From positions 68,275,141-68,339,140 of the forward strand of contig NC_092809.1 of assembly GCF_040954645.1 (NCBI RefSeq): a stretch of DNA of 64,000 bases, written 5' to 3'. The DNA is from Diabrotica undecimpunctata. Lineage: Eukaryota; Arthropoda; Insecta; Coleoptera; Chrysomelidae. Under the pieces are notes generated by a model, which saw nothing but the letters and a program-made list of their open reading frames with translations, searched no databases and was not told the origin of the DNA. This document shows, in pieces, positions 1-17,141 of this stretch (positions are counted from its first letter, which is position 1; each line of letters opens with the position of its first letter). The position numbers and the translations under genes are program-made.

Positions 1-607
1 TCAATCAAATATATAGAAAACATAATCAGTAGATCACTCCCAATTATAAATTACATAAATATTTTTTATTTACTTCAGAAATAAAATATTGTAAAATTGA
101 ATTTGTGACAACTTGTATAACGTGCGGACTCATGTTCCGCAACTCAATATAGCAGCAGTACTAAATGCACTAGACAACTCTTACAACTGTACTAAAAAGA
201 GTATGTCCTCGCTTGAAGCTAACGTGCGCGCCACGACCGAAATCATAATTCTTCTTCTTCAAGTGCCGTCTCCATCAATGGAGGTTAGCGGTTATGGTGG
301 CAAACGTTTGTCTATCTTCAGCTGTTCTTAAGAGTTCCTCAAATCCAAGTCCTGTCCAGTTTCTGATATTACGTAACCAGGACAATTTTTTTCTTCCAAT
401 TCCTCGCTTTCCTTCTATTTTGCCTTTTATTATCAACTGAGGGATGTAGTATTTCTCGTTGCGCAACAAATGCCCTAAATAACTGGTTTTTCTTCTTTTG
501 ACTGTTCTCAATAGTTCTTTTTCTAAATCATAAATCATAATTAATCGTCAGAAATTGACAAATATTTCGACAAGAAGACTCATAGTTTGCACGTTAACTC
601 TGAAAGG
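1..607 (-). mobile_element. piggyBac-like element, 5' terminal part only, interrupted
   Basis: Only the 5' non-coding end lies in the window; the element runs leftward past position 1 on the minus strand. Its tip abuts a TTAA at 608-611 and starts CCTTTCAGAGTTAACGTGC when read inward. The same terminal sequence and the roughly 300 bases behind it recur, clearly homologous, at the 5' end of the piggyBac at 47596, including the repeated TCCGCA-type subterminal motifs. A LINE tail (251-531) splits it. Whether a transposase gene follows cannot be seen. Confidence 0.8.
251..531 (-). mobile_element. 5'-truncated LINE (RTE-like) 3' end inserted in piggyBac
   Basis: Minus-strand translation of 275-538 gives the C-terminal tail of a non-LTR retrotransposon polyprotein, with YLGHLLRNEKYYIPQLIIKG, a KIEGKRGIGR-type basic stretch and SWLRNIRNWTGL. 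This tail follows the RT in RTE-like and related insect LINEs. The 3' end is a short GAA repeat (CTTCTTCTTC on the plus strand from 251). The insert is bounded by an exact 11-bp direct repeat AAATCATAATT at 240-250 and 532-542, the target-site duplication. The copy is heavily 5' truncated and has no RT core. Confidence 0.85.
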
Positions 608-611
608 TTAA

Positions 612-1014
612 TATTCAAGAAGTGAGCAAAAGAGACCAAAGCAGAACTCGAAGAAAGTGAAAGGAAAAGTCTAGGCGCTATGAACAACGAAAAAGGCTCT
701 TGAAAAAGCTCAAGAAGGTGAAAATGGCTTTCTGGAATTAATTACTCCACCGGGAAGTCCTTAAATTCCACCAGCTTTGGAACAGAAAGAGGCAAAGGGT
801 ATCACGGACCCTCACTCTTCAGCAAAAAGATAAAAAAGTTTTTAGGAAATATCGAGATTGCCTCACAAGATCTGTCGACAAGTATAAAAAGCAGTTAAGC
901 AGAGCAAATCAGCGTCATTCTAGTACTACAAGTAACACACAAAGTCCCGAGTCAAAAGTCAGAAACATATTAAAGCAAAAAAAAAAGAAAAAAGACAATG
1001 TCAAATTGTCATAG
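612..1014 (+). pseudogene. Remnant of a repetitive insect gene family (DUF7869-type N-terminal region)
   Basis: Shifting frames encode a Lys/Arg-rich, coiled-coil-like region: RRYEQRKRLLKKLKK, then a TPPGSP stretch, then KKVFRKYRDCLTRSVDKYKK and SPESKVRNILKQ. From memory this resembles the N-terminal part of multicopy insect proteins whose C-terminal domain is catalogued as DUF7869; a C-terminal relative lies at 9744-11239. Stops and frameshifts make it a fossil. It begins right at the TTAA target of the piggyBac to its left, so it may be the sequence that element landed in. Function unknown. Confidence 0.4.
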
Positions 1015-1740
1015 TGAAAATTCAGCATAGTGCCAAGATACTGTCGACCCCTGTAGACACGCCATTCCATAGTTTATCTCCTATTACGATTCCTTTCGAT
1101 GTCTATTAATTTTTTTATTCCCATTCATCAAGTAAGAAAAGTTTTTCCAAAAAAGCTTAACTAAAATTAAATATATATAAAATATATATATAAAAATAAA
1201 ATACGGATATCACTATTTTTTTAAAGCTTATACAAATCATACTCACATTTAAATAAACCAGCAGTGCAGCTTTATGAAACACGTTTTTTCAATTTTACAT
1301 TCAACAAAAAGTTTCGAAAATAAATTTATTAAAACTTCTTGTTTTATTTGATTTGCACTGTTTACGTTTAGATATTTATACTAAAAAATATATTCAGAAA
1401 CTGATTAAAAGCTGAACAAATAAAAGCTTTCTGCTCAGTTCAAATATTCATGAAAGCTCTTTTATTAGATCATGTATTGAATATTAAATACCCGCAGGCA
1501 TGGCGGTGGCGACGTCAAAGCGCGAGGAGTAGGACGGAAGGAGTCTCTCACAATTTGAATTACAAAAAAAGAAGCGTATGTACAGGATTTTCTCTAAATA
1601 CATATACCATGTATCTTTATATCGAATTAAAATATCCAGATTTTTAAATTCTTAAAAATGTTAGAATTTATTATTAGTGATTAGGTTATATTCCTTAAAG
1701 GTACTAATTTAATAGTAAATTAAATTTTAATCGGAGGTAA
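1015..1740. other. AT-rich intergenic sequence
   Basis: No supported gene or element. The 65-codon open frame at 1450-1647 has no recognisable domain and lies in simple AT-rich DNA. TATA-type tracts appear near 1165-1195. Confidence 0.5.
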
Positions 1741-4446
<2,706 letters not shown>

Positions 4447-4668
4447 TAGTACTTCTTGGGTTTAGGTTCAATAAGTAATAAAAAATTTATTATATTAATA
4501 TAATAAAGATTTCTATTTGTTATATTTGAAATAATGTTTTTTAAGAACTTTGAAAGATTCTCAAAGGGTGCTTGAATGCAGGTAACATGTCAAAACTGGT
4601 TGAATTATTGACCGAAACATAAGCAAATAATTTTGTAATGAATTAGCAGAAATGCGGGTCTATGGTAT

Positions 4669-4951
4669 TGTTACGAACATGCTCTCGGCATGGCCCAGGT
4701 AACGGTTGCATTGCATCTCTAATACCCTTCTCGAAGCTTCGGGATGTATCGAGTGCGAGAGAGAATAACCGGTCACGTAGGCGAATTAGAGGTGGGACTA
4801 CATCAGAATATTCTCGAACATAATACTTTTGGTATATATAGGTAACAATGTTAGAAGTAGAGTTAGTTATTAAGATACTACCGAACTGTAAAGTTATAAA
4901 TAAATATATGTATATAAATTCGAACCGCTCGTTTTATTTAATCACGCTACA
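4669..4951 (+). repeat. 5' LTR of the Gypsy element
   Basis: 283 bp, TG...CA termini, matching 8423-8705 apart from about five substitutions. It contains a TATATA box-like sequence near 4834 and an AATAAATA polyadenylation-like stretch near 4900. Confidence 0.95.
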
Positions 4952-5056
4952 GTTGGTGTCACGGTGTGAGGATAATTAATTTATTTAAAAATAAATTCAG
5001 CAGTGACTTTTGAAAAAGTACGAACATTTTAAACAAGTACGCGTGCCAGACTAAAG

Positions 5057-6330
5057 ATGTTGCTAGTACAACTCTCAGTAAAACAGTTGCGTGAGCAGCT
5101 AGAAGAACGCGATGAAGATTGCAGCGGGTCCAAGAAGATCCTCCAAGAACGACTGAAGAATGTTCTTAACAAGAATGGAGATAACCCAGAGACATTCTAT
5201 TTTCAGTCAACAGAAGAAGCAGTTTTAATGAAGATCGAAGAGAGTTCCAGAAAAAATGATAAGAAATTTGAAAACGTCTCTCAAATGATAGAAGAATCTT
5301 CTAAAAGAGATGATAATAAATTAGAGAATGTTCCCAAAAGATGCGATGAAACATTCGAAAATGTATTTAGAAGATTCGACGAGACTTTACAAATAATTAA
5401 AGAAATATGTATTCAAAACGATGAGAAATTTGAAGAAGTCTCGAGAAAATTCGATAAGATACAGAAAAATGTAAACGAAAAAATAGGAGACGTAGAAGAG
5501 AAGATCAAACAATTAGAGATCATGATAATTAACACGAAAGTGATACCACCAGTTAATACAGTAGCTTTAGATCCGGTAGTGAAAGAAGAATCAGCTAGAG
5601 ACGAAATGACACATAATATGAGATTCAAATTGCCACCATTTGATGGAAAATCTTCTTGGTCCATATACCTTAGACAATTTGAAGCTATTGCGACAGCCAA
5701 TCATTGGACAGAACAAGAAAAAGCTGTTTCCTTGACTGCTGCCTTACGAGGTGATGCTGCAGATATCCTAAGGTCGATTCCTTAGGGTCAAGAAAAATGT
5801 TACCAGACCTTGTTCAATCGACTAGATAAATGTTACGGAGATGCCCATCTACAACAAGTCTATAAAAGTACAAATAAGAAGTAGAATCCAACGAGCAAGT
5901 GAGAGTTTGCAAGAATTTGAAGCAAATATTGCTCGTATAGCGCTGTGGGCCTATCCAGAGGCACCAGACAACATTTTGGAAGAAATTGCTGTAGATGCCG
6001 TCGTCAATGGGTTAAGAGACATTGAACTACAGAAAGCTTTACGACTAGCAAGACCGAAAGTTTTAGATGAAGCGCTCGCTATTGCCTTAGAACATGAAAC
6101 AGCTAGTCAAACTTCACGGAGCTTTCGAGTACGAACCTCTGAAGAGAGCGACGAACAAAACGAGAAACGTCTGGAGAAAATCGTACGGAAAGTAGTTCGT
6201 GACATGATGCCGAAGAGACGTGAACCCAGATGTTGGAATGGTAACGACGTAGGTCACATTCGTCGTAAATTGCAAGAAAATAATACAACAGTCAGAAAGC
6301 TAGAACAAATCAAACACAGGGTTGGAAAAA
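5057..6330 (+). pseudogene. gag: Gypsy gag remnant with SAP-like N-terminus
   Basis: Residues 1-40 (LSVKQLREQLEERDEDCSGS, then KKILQERL) look like a SAP motif, common at the N-terminus of some insect Gypsy gags. A charged coiled-coil region of repeated FENV/FEEV units follows (about residues 60-160). A capsid-like segment begins FKLPPFDGKSSW and continues in the next frame (RASESLQEFEANIARIALWA, near 5890-5955). A degraded zinc knuckle CWNGNDVGHIRR lacks two of its usual ligands. A TAG at 5783-5785 and a frameshift near 5870 break it. Gag would form the particle that packages the RNA. The start at 5057 is the first Met after the 5' LTR. Confidence 0.85.
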
Positions 6331-7145
6331 GACATTCAAATGCTGATGCTTAGTCAAGACGGCCATGCAGTGCAAATCGTAATCATTGTCTTGAATTAGA
6401 AGAACAACTTTGCCCCGTAAGACGAACCGCCGTCATTAATGATCAATGGCAGCCTCAACAGCTACAAGACGCTCAAGCAGATGATCCATGTATAAAAAGA
6501 GTATTGGATTGGATGCGTCGAAGTAAAAGACCTTCTTGGCAAGACATTAGTGCATATAGTCCAGAAGTCAAGTGTTACTGGAGCCAATGGAATTGCCTAG
6601 TGCTGAAAGATGATCTTCTGTATAGAACCTTTGAGAACGATGATGGTACAGAAACTAAGCTTCAGTTTTTTGTACCTAAAAGTAAAGTGTCCGAAGTATT
6701 GCGTCAGTTGCATGACGGTGCATCAGGTGGACACTTTGGTATCACGAAGACTCTGCAAAAGGTTCGAGAACGGTTCTATTGGGTGAACTGTAAAGATGAT
6801 GTAAGAAGATGGTGCCGGAAATGTGAACTGTGTGCAACCAGTAATGGTCCAGCTGGTAAAAAGAGGGCACCCATGAGACAGTACAATGTTGGTAGTCTTA
6901 TGGAAAGAGTAGCAATCGACATTGCAGGTCCACTTCCAAAGACAAATGATGGAAATAAATATATCCTGGTAGCCATGGATTATTTTACGAAATGAACTAA
7001 TGCCTATGCGATACCAAATCAAGAAGCTGCTACCGTTGCAGAGGTACTTGTTAAAGAATTCTTTAGCCGATTTGGTGTTCCCTTGGAGATCCACTCCGAC
7101 CAAGGGTGAAACTTCGAGTCAACCCTTTTCCAAAACGTTTGTAAA
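6331..7145 (+). pseudogene. pol: Gypsy integrase, zinc-binding and catalytic part, two nonsense codons
   Basis: Open from about 6504. The H2C2 zinc-binding domain reads LHDGASGGHFGITKTLQK, continuing to WCRKCELC. The RNase H-fold core follows, with first catalytic Asp in ERVAIDIAGPLP and second in IHSDQG (near 7090). TGA codons at 6993-6995 (after DYFTK) and 7107-7109 (after HSDQG) interrupt it, both explainable by single transitions. The segment is in frame with 7146-8411, so integrase plus tail was one polyprotein. A TAG also follows GKRHSNADA at 6351-6353. It would insert the cDNA into the genome; as it stands it is inactive. Confidence 0.9.
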
Positions 7146-8411
7146 TTGATTGGTGTCAATAAGACCAGAACGACACCCCTGCATCCTCAATCAGATGGAA
7201 TGGTCGAGAGAATGAACCGAACAATGGGTAAACACCTGTCCAAGGTTGTATCAGAACATCAAAGAGATTGGGACCAGCACATTTATTTATTCCTAATGGC
7301 CTACCGCTCGGCCGTGAATGAAACTACAGGCCAGACTCCAACCTGTCTGATGTTAGGTCGTGAAGTTCGTTTGCCCTGCGACCTAGAGTTTGGCTGCAGA
7401 CCTTCCGAAGAACATGTTGCAAGCGAAGATTATGTCGACCGCCTGAAGTTAAGAATGAACAACATTCATGAACTTGCCCGACAACACATCCAGATAGCCA
7501 GTGACAGAATGAAAGATCAATATGATTCTCGATGCAAGAGTGAAAGCTATAAAGTAGGTGATCTTGTTTGGCTATATAATCCACAACGTCATCGAGGCTT
7601 GTCTCCCAAACTGCAAAGACAATGGGAAGGTCCGTATGAAATTAAAAAGAAAATAAATGACGTAATATACCGAATTAAGAAGTTGCCGAAAGGTAAACCA
7701 AAAGTAGTTCACATAAATCGTCTTGCACCATATGCTGGCTCAAATGAAACAGAAGAAGCACGAACCCTAAAACATGAGATCAAAGATGACCGGCGACCAA
7801 GCTTTAATGAATTTATGTCAAATTACGCAGAGAGAAAGAGTGCTAGATTCGGCGTGACCACAGAAGTTCAGCAGGATCTTTTTAGTGTTCCGCATAACGT
7901 CTCTCTAGCCCACTGTGTTGCCCAAGATCTTGAGATGACTAAAGGAATCTCATCCGTATTTTATAAGAAATTCGGTCGTTTGGACGAGTTAAAAAACCAG
8001 CAGCCTAAAGTTGGAAGAGTACTGAGATTAGAAGATGGTTCTCGATCTTTGCTGTATATGGTGACCAGGAAGTCGTATACAGACAGGGCAAGCTACGAGG
8101 ATATATGGCGTGCTCTAACTAATTTGAAGAAAATTGTGTGCAATTACGACATCAAGAATTTGGCCTTACCCAAGATAGGCCATGCACTAGATAATATGGA
8201 CTGGAAGATTGTCAGAAGCATGCTTGAAGTAATCTTCCGAGGAACCGGCTTACGAATTACCGTGTGTTGCATTAACCCGATGAGATCGTATCCTTCAAAG
8301 TCAGTAGACTGTTATTTCTTTCTAAAAGGTTCATGCAGAGCTGGAGAGTCCTGTAGATTCCGCCATCCTGTGCCTACATATAGAGTTGCTGATCGGGACG
8401 ATCAGATTTAA
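7146..8411 (+). CDS. Integrase C-terminus fused to OARD1-like macrodomain and CCCH zinc finger
   Basis: 421 codons open, in frame with the integrase upstream. Residues 1-30 hold the third catalytic Glu (SDGMVERMNR). Residues to about 205 are the integrase C-terminal domain, ending KVVHINRLAPYAG. Residues about 240-376 match the macrodomain of O-acetyl-ADP-ribose deacetylase 1: DLFSVPHNVSLAHCVAQDL, a KKFG motif, LYMVTRKSYTDRASYED, and LPKIGHALDNMDW, whose Asp sits where OARD1 has its ADP-ribose-contacting Asp. Residues about 388-407 form a finger, CYFFLKGSCRAGESCRFRH (C-x7-C-x5-C-x3-H). Macrodomains bind or remove ADP-ribose; CCCH fingers usually bind RNA. The fusion is what I see; a role against host ADP-ribosylation is inference. 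The Met start is formal; the protein belonged to pol. Confidence 0.88.
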   Translation: MIGVNKTRTTPLHPQSDGMVERMNRTMGKHLSKVVSEHQRDWDQHIYLFLMAYRSAVNETTGQTPTCLMLGREVRLPCDLEFGCRPSEEHVASEDYVDRLKLRMNNIHELARQHIQIASDRMKDQYDSRCKSESYKVGDLVWLYNPQRHRGLSPKLQRQWEGPYEIKKKINDVIYRIKKLPKGKPKVVHINRLAPYAGSNETEEARTLKHEIKDDRRPSFNEFMSNYAERKSARFGVTTEVQQDLFSVPHNVSLAHCVAQDLEMTKGISSVFYKKFGRLDELKNQQPKVGRVLRLEDGSRSLLYMVTRKSYTDRASYEDIWRALTNLKKIVCNYDIKNLALPKIGHALDNMDWKIVRSMLEVIFRGTGLRITVCCINPMRSYPSKSVDCYFFLKGSCRAGESCRFRHPVPTYRVADRDDQI

Positions 8412-8422
8412 GAGGGGAGCGC

Positions 8423-8705
8423 TGTTACGAACATGCTCTCGGCATGGCCCAGGTAACGGTTGCATTGCATCTCTAATACCCTTCTCAAAGCTTCGCGATG
8501 TATCGAGTGCGAGAGAGAATAACCGGTCACGTAGGCGAATTAGAGGTGGGACTACGTCATAATATTCTCGAACATAATACTTTTGGTATATATAGGTAAC
8601 AATGTTAGAAGTAGAGTTTGTTATTAAGATACTACCGAACTGTAAAGTTATAAATAAATATATGTATATAAATTCGAACCGCTCGTTTTATTTAATCACG
8701 CTACA
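8423..8705 (+). repeat. 3' LTR of the Gypsy element
   Basis: 283 bp, preceded by the purine tract at 8410-8420 and followed by the GTAT duplication at 8706-8709. It differs from the 5' LTR at about five sites near the GAAGCTTCG, ACTAC(A/G)TCA and GTTAGTTATT segments. Confidence 0.95.
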
Positions 8706-8709
8706 GTAT

Positions 8710-9231
8710 ATTATTTGTACATAGCCTTTTTTTTTTCTTTACATCTCTATATTTCTCTAATTGTTTGTTATTTTAATCAGGAGAAACAACAGTATAATTT
8801 TAAATAAAATAATAAAAAGAACGATCTTATAAATTATTAAACTTACAGAACGTCCATGTTCAAAACATTACTGACGGACAATATCGCTTGGGTGTATAAT
8901 TATAATTAGTGATTAAAAAACACAAGTACATAATATAAAACAAGCAATAGAAATAGTCAGTTTTACACATGTTAAAAATATACAGGATGGTTAAAATGTT
9001 ATAGTAAAATTAATTTAAATTATTTAAAATATTACAGTAAATATTGCTTAACTGCCCCGTGTCTGCGTTGTAATTTATTGACTCTTTTTCTTTATTGATG
9101 TGGCACATTTTCAAAAACAATATTTTTTTGTAACTACTTTCTTGCCTTAAGACCCTGACATTTGGGTAGTCAGAATGGTGCCGTTTTTAAATGGTGGTCG
9201 ACTGCCGCGCCCGTGTTTTTTTTACACAGTC
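8710..9231. other. AT-rich sequence, no gene seen
   Basis: Flank of the Gypsy insertion up to the helicase fragment. Short T- and A-rich runs; no open frame or terminal repeat I can support. Confidence 0.5.
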
Positions 9232-9588
9232 ACTTACAGATTGATACCAGACGATCTGTTATCTTTTAAATCAATCGATTGTGTTATTAATGAAGACGTA
9301 GCCGTCAAGTATCCAACAGAATTTTTAGATTCTCTGGATATACCAGGGATGCAACTACACAATCTTCAGTTGAAAAATTGTTTACCAATTATTCTGCTAC
9401 GCAATTCGAACCCACCCAGAATATGCAACGGCACACGTTTGGTCATTAAAAATATCACCGGAAATATTATTAAAGCAACCATTTTTACTGGACGATTTAA
9501 ACGAGAAATTGCTCTCTTGCCACGTATCTCAATGATACCCTCATGTACAAGCTATTCGGCTTTGAAAAATACGTCTTCTAGGAGCTAA
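9232..9588 (+). pseudogene. Helitron Pif1-like helicase, C-terminal fragment
   Basis: The translation follows the C-terminal block of Helitron Rep/helicase proteins: NEDVAVKYPTEFLDSL, then GMQLHNLQLK, PIILLRNSNPPRICNGTRL, then LLPRISMIPS. This is the segment between helicase motif IV and the final motifs, where PTEFLNSL, LLRNL and CNGTRL are hallmarks. It loses similarity after IPS, so the last motifs are missing or shifted. No Rep domain, CTRR hairpin end or 5' TC end was seen. Helitrons replicate by rolling circle; this piece is a 5'- and 3'-truncated scrap. Confidence 0.85.
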
Positions 9589-9743
9589 AAGAATGAAGGT
9601 GCTAGTTCACATTAGTGACCACAAAGGTCTCTACTATTAGTGCTGTTTGTTGCCCAGATGTTGTGTAAACGTACATACTTGTGTTTATTTACAGCTTTAT
9701 GTTATTCTGATGTACATTGGTGTTATTTTACTATTAAAGTACT

Positions 9744-11239
9744 GTGTTGTTTAAAAAGTCTGACAACGAATATTCTGCAGCAATTGAAAACTGTTCAAGG
9801 AAAAGAGAAGATTTTGGTCGCATGCAAGACGCAATGAAACAATTCAGGTTATGTAGCCATAAGTTAGGACCCGAATGCCAGTGTTTAAGACATGAGTGCT
9901 TTAAAAACATAAGTTTAAGTAAAAGATAAGATATTATTTTTAAGTTCAACCTGCTTTCATCACATGACAAAAAATCAGTGTATCTTTGTGGACTTATAGT
10001 ATACTGTCCTATCGTGCCACATACGACTAAAAAGTAGCAGTTTTTTACACATTTTCTTATACATACAAGGTAAAAGTAGTTTAAAATGAGCAGGATATGT
10101 AGAAATACCTGTATGTTATAAAGCGTTTCTGTCCCTTCACGGCATCACAGCCAAAATAGAACAGAATTTACAAAAGAGCCTAAAAACAACAGGCGTAGCA
10201 CAATTGGGCATGCGAGGAAAGCATTTTTCGAAGCCTAATAAGATTCCAGATAATATTATTGCCTCTGTAATTGATCACATTAAATCCTTCAAAACTAGAA
10301 ACTCACACTTCAGGTTAGCAAATTTCAAAAAACAATACTTACCTGAAGATCTTAATGTCAGTTAAATGTTTTATTTATACAAAATATCTTATACAAACAA
10401 TAAAGTATCTCTGAAAAAGTAGAGCCAAATATTTAATTCTAATTTTAACCTGTCTTTTGGCTATCCTATGCAGGTGTGACACCTGCAGAACCTGTGATGA
10501 ACTTACAGTAAATATTGACGCAATACAAACTAAGTTAACCCTACCTGCTACAGCTGATAATCACAATGATCTTGCAAAACTAAACTGTAAACTAAAACCT
10601 CTTATGCGAAAAAAAATTGTATTTATGAAAAGCTGTTGGTTTTTATAAAATTAAAAAAAGTGCTAGGCTTGAAGCGCAAAAAGACAAAACAAAAAACGAA
10701 GTGACTGCAATGGATTTCCAAAAGAATCTGCCTGTCCCAAACATTAGTACTAACAATATTTATTATCGTAGGCAACTATCATTTTACATGTTCAACATAC
10801 ATAAACTTTCAGGCTCACAATTTTTTTTTATATCTATGCAGAAATCTATGACAAGAATCGAGGAGATGAGGTTTGTTCTTTGCTTTGGGATTTTATTTTT
10901 AATCACCTTGACGTGCAAGTAAAAGAACTTAAAATTTTCTGTGATTACTGCGCAGGTCAAAACAAAACATACGCCGTTTTCCGTATGCTTTACTACACTG
11001 TACACTATACTAAGAGACTTGATAAAATAATAATGTTTTTTCCACTCAGAAGCCACTCGTACCTTGAGTATGACAGGAACATGGGCTTAATCAGTCAAAA
11101 ATCTGTGGTTAAAACTCCTTCCGAGAAAAACGAAATTCTTGAAAACTCCAGATCCAAACCAACACCATTTAGAGTTATTTCATGCGAGAACCAGGAAATA
11201 TTTAAATCATGGACTAAGTTTCTTTCTTCTTTGAAATAA
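9744..11239 (+). pseudogene. DUF7869-type repetitive gene, broken
   Basis: Pieces in changing frames give the order expected for a large multicopy insect protein family of unknown function. A Cys-rich stretch CSHKLGPECQCLRHEC is near 9865-9902. KAFLSLHGITAKIEQNLQKS and GVAQLGMRGKHFSKPNKIP follow at 10120-10240. FKKQYLPEDLNVS is near 10325-10363, CDTCRTCDEL near 10475-10505, and the C-terminal FCDYCAGQNKTYAVFR, then FPLRSHSYLEYDRNMGLI (10934-11090), which resembles the domain I recall as DUF7869. Stops and frameshifts between blocks show it is dead. The family may travel with a transposon but its biochemical role is not known to me. Confidence 0.55.
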
Positions 11240-11457
11240 AAGTTGTCCTTTCAAAATATGACCTGTACGGCAACTAAGCATCGTTTCTCATTACCTTCGA
11301 ATGATGTTACATCGTCATACTGTTAATAGCCTAAATGAAGAAAGTACTAAGACGAACAGAAAACAAATTACACTACCAGAAGGCTGTTTTGACCTGCCAG
11401 AGTTATCATTTTTATCAGGACCATCTTAGAAATTACTGCTGTAAATCAGTTTTTTTT

Positions 11458-12510
11458 TTAAATTTGTTTGGGATAGCCGTTGTTACGAAAAACTTTGTAT
11501 AATATGTCCAGATTTTTTTGTAAAAAGTTGTCATTAATAATGGACATTATCCTGTTTTTCATACCTAGTACGGTATTATATTTTTGACAGTTGGTATGAT
11601 TTGAATAGTAATTTATATACCTGTCTGATGCTGTCGGCTTTTGGTAACAATCAAATGTCAAAATATTGTCATTTGTTCTTATTACCTTTGTGTCTAAAAC
11701 TGGTATACTAAAATTTGTCTCAGTTTCAATTGTAAACTGAAGATGTCTATTAAATGAATTAAAAATGTTCAGTGTAGTATTTTGTAATGGTAATTCAAAA
11801 GGAAATTGCGTAATCACATTATCTAAGAGATGATCAGTTACAATAGTTGCAAGGATTGGGCTAATCGGGGAACCCATCGGTGTTCCAAAAATTTGAGAGT
11901 GAAATTTACCATTAAAATGAAAGTAAGTGTTGTCAAAATGAACCTAAGAATTTGCAGAAAATTGTCTTTTGATAATGCCGTGTAGTCTTTTAGGTTCTAT
12001 AATTTGATTCGATAATGTCGATGAACATATTTAGTGGAATGTTTGTAAATAACGACATCACATCTAAAGAAATTAAAACATAATCATTTGGTAACTGCAT
12101 TCCCCCAACAGCATTGACAAAGGTAAATATATCCTTAGAATTATAATTATTGTGATATTCAATAATGTTAATGTATCAGTAAGCAATTTAGAAATGTTGT
12201 AGGTAGTGAATTTTAAAGATTTTACAATAGGTTCGAGATGAATGTCCAATTTATGGATTTTAGGCAAACAATAAAGTTTAGGGAAACATGAGACATAAAT
12301 TATCAACTTTATTGCAATTTGTTCAGTAAGTTGATGTTGGTTTTTTAAGGTTTTTATTAAGTCATTATAGTTTTTTTGTATCACTGACGTAGAATCTTTG
12401 TTCAAAACCTCATATGTCGATTTGTCGTTTAATAACGTTAAGGTTTTGTCGATATACTCCTGTTTGTTCATAGCTACCGTTAACATTACTTTTCCTATGC
12501 TCACATTTTG
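11458..12510 (-). pseudogene. Penelope-like element reverse transcriptase, YxDD region deleted
   Basis: The N-terminal half (12504 downward) has MNKQEYIDKTLTLLNDKSTY and KLYCLPKIHKLD, typical of Penelope RT. Then comes a SLFTNIPLNMFIDII-like block near 12020, and, from 11877, MGSPISPILATIVTDHLLD followed by FTIETETNFSIPVLDTKV, YQKPTASDRYINYYSNHTN and the tail. Penelope RTs carry a YVDD catalytic motif between the LLDNVITQFPFELP block and the FNSF block; here these two are joined directly with no YxDD, so the polymerase cannot work. Several frameshifts also occur. No GIY-YIG endonuclease domain could be read downstream. Such elements copy themselves by target-primed reverse transcription. Confidence 0.88.
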
Positions 12511-13069
12511 GCACAGACTAATAACTACAAAAGTAGATTATTTCTTTAGATGTATCACATTAAAAAAAATTATACTTTTTAACAAGGACACTGGACAGTT
12601 AAGCAACATATACTATAATATATTGAACGAAATTTATAAATATTCAAAATAGCTAACATTCACCTTAATAACAACTAACCTTAATAATTCATCAAAGGAA
12701 TATCATTCTTTTAACGTTTCTTCTATGGTTATTTTTATTTTTACATTTGAAGTAATTTTAATTTTTTTATCGTATTGCTGTGACGAACGTGCTTAAGACA
12801 GTTTAATCTTGACATTCAATATTTTACATACTTCAATGTCAGTTATTCTTTGTGAAATCTTTTAATTTCTGTGAGTGTTTTTTAAATTTATTTGTACATC
12901 ATTTTTTTGTAAGGATCTAATTGTTTTAGATTTTATTCCCGATGAAGCTATCAAATAAATAGCGAAATATTGAGTCTTAGAAAAAACAAAGATTTTTATT
13001 AGAGACCACTGTACCTGATAGTTCCTACATATTTATAAATTATATTTTGGTCGAAATAATCACTTTTAA
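12511..13069. other. AT-rich region with weak hammerhead-like fold
   Basis: No gene. Near 12939-12976 the plus strand reads CCGATGA, a 5-bp hairpin GCTAT/ATAGC, then GAAA. This resembles a hammerhead core but has U4 replaced by C and no matching stem I. It may be a decayed Penelope-associated ribozyme. Confidence 0.35.
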
Positions 13070-13071
13070 TA

Positions 13072-17139
<4,068 letters not shown>

Positions 17140-17141
17140 TA

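Larger units (their letters stand above)
4669..8705 (+). mobile_element. Gypsy-type LTR retrotransposon, internally deleted, with macrodomain and CCCH finger
   Basis: Two 283-bp LTRs (4669-4951, 8423-8705) begin TGTTACGAAC and end CTACA. A 4-bp target duplication GTAT flanks the element (4665-4668, 8706-8709). A purine-rich tract AAGAGGGGAG lies just before the 3' LTR. Internal order is SAP-gag, integrase, macrodomain, CCCH finger. Protease, RT and RNase H are missing: the text jumps from the gag zinc-knuckle region to the short tail that normally follows RNase H (GKRHSNADA, near 6325-6353). The LTRs differ at about five positions, so insertion was recent. I did not identify a clear tRNA primer site after 4951. 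Confidence 0.95.

Noticed and set aside
5413..5700. Minus-strand open frame opposite gag
   Set aside because: Antisense shadow of the Gypsy gag, which has clear SAP and capsid-like content on the plus strand.
6723..7103. Minus-strand open frame opposite integrase
   Set aside because: Antisense of the integrase core with no domain of its own.
12939..12976. Hammerhead-like core
   Set aside because: U4 of the core is C and there is no stem I pairing, so not called as a ribozyme.
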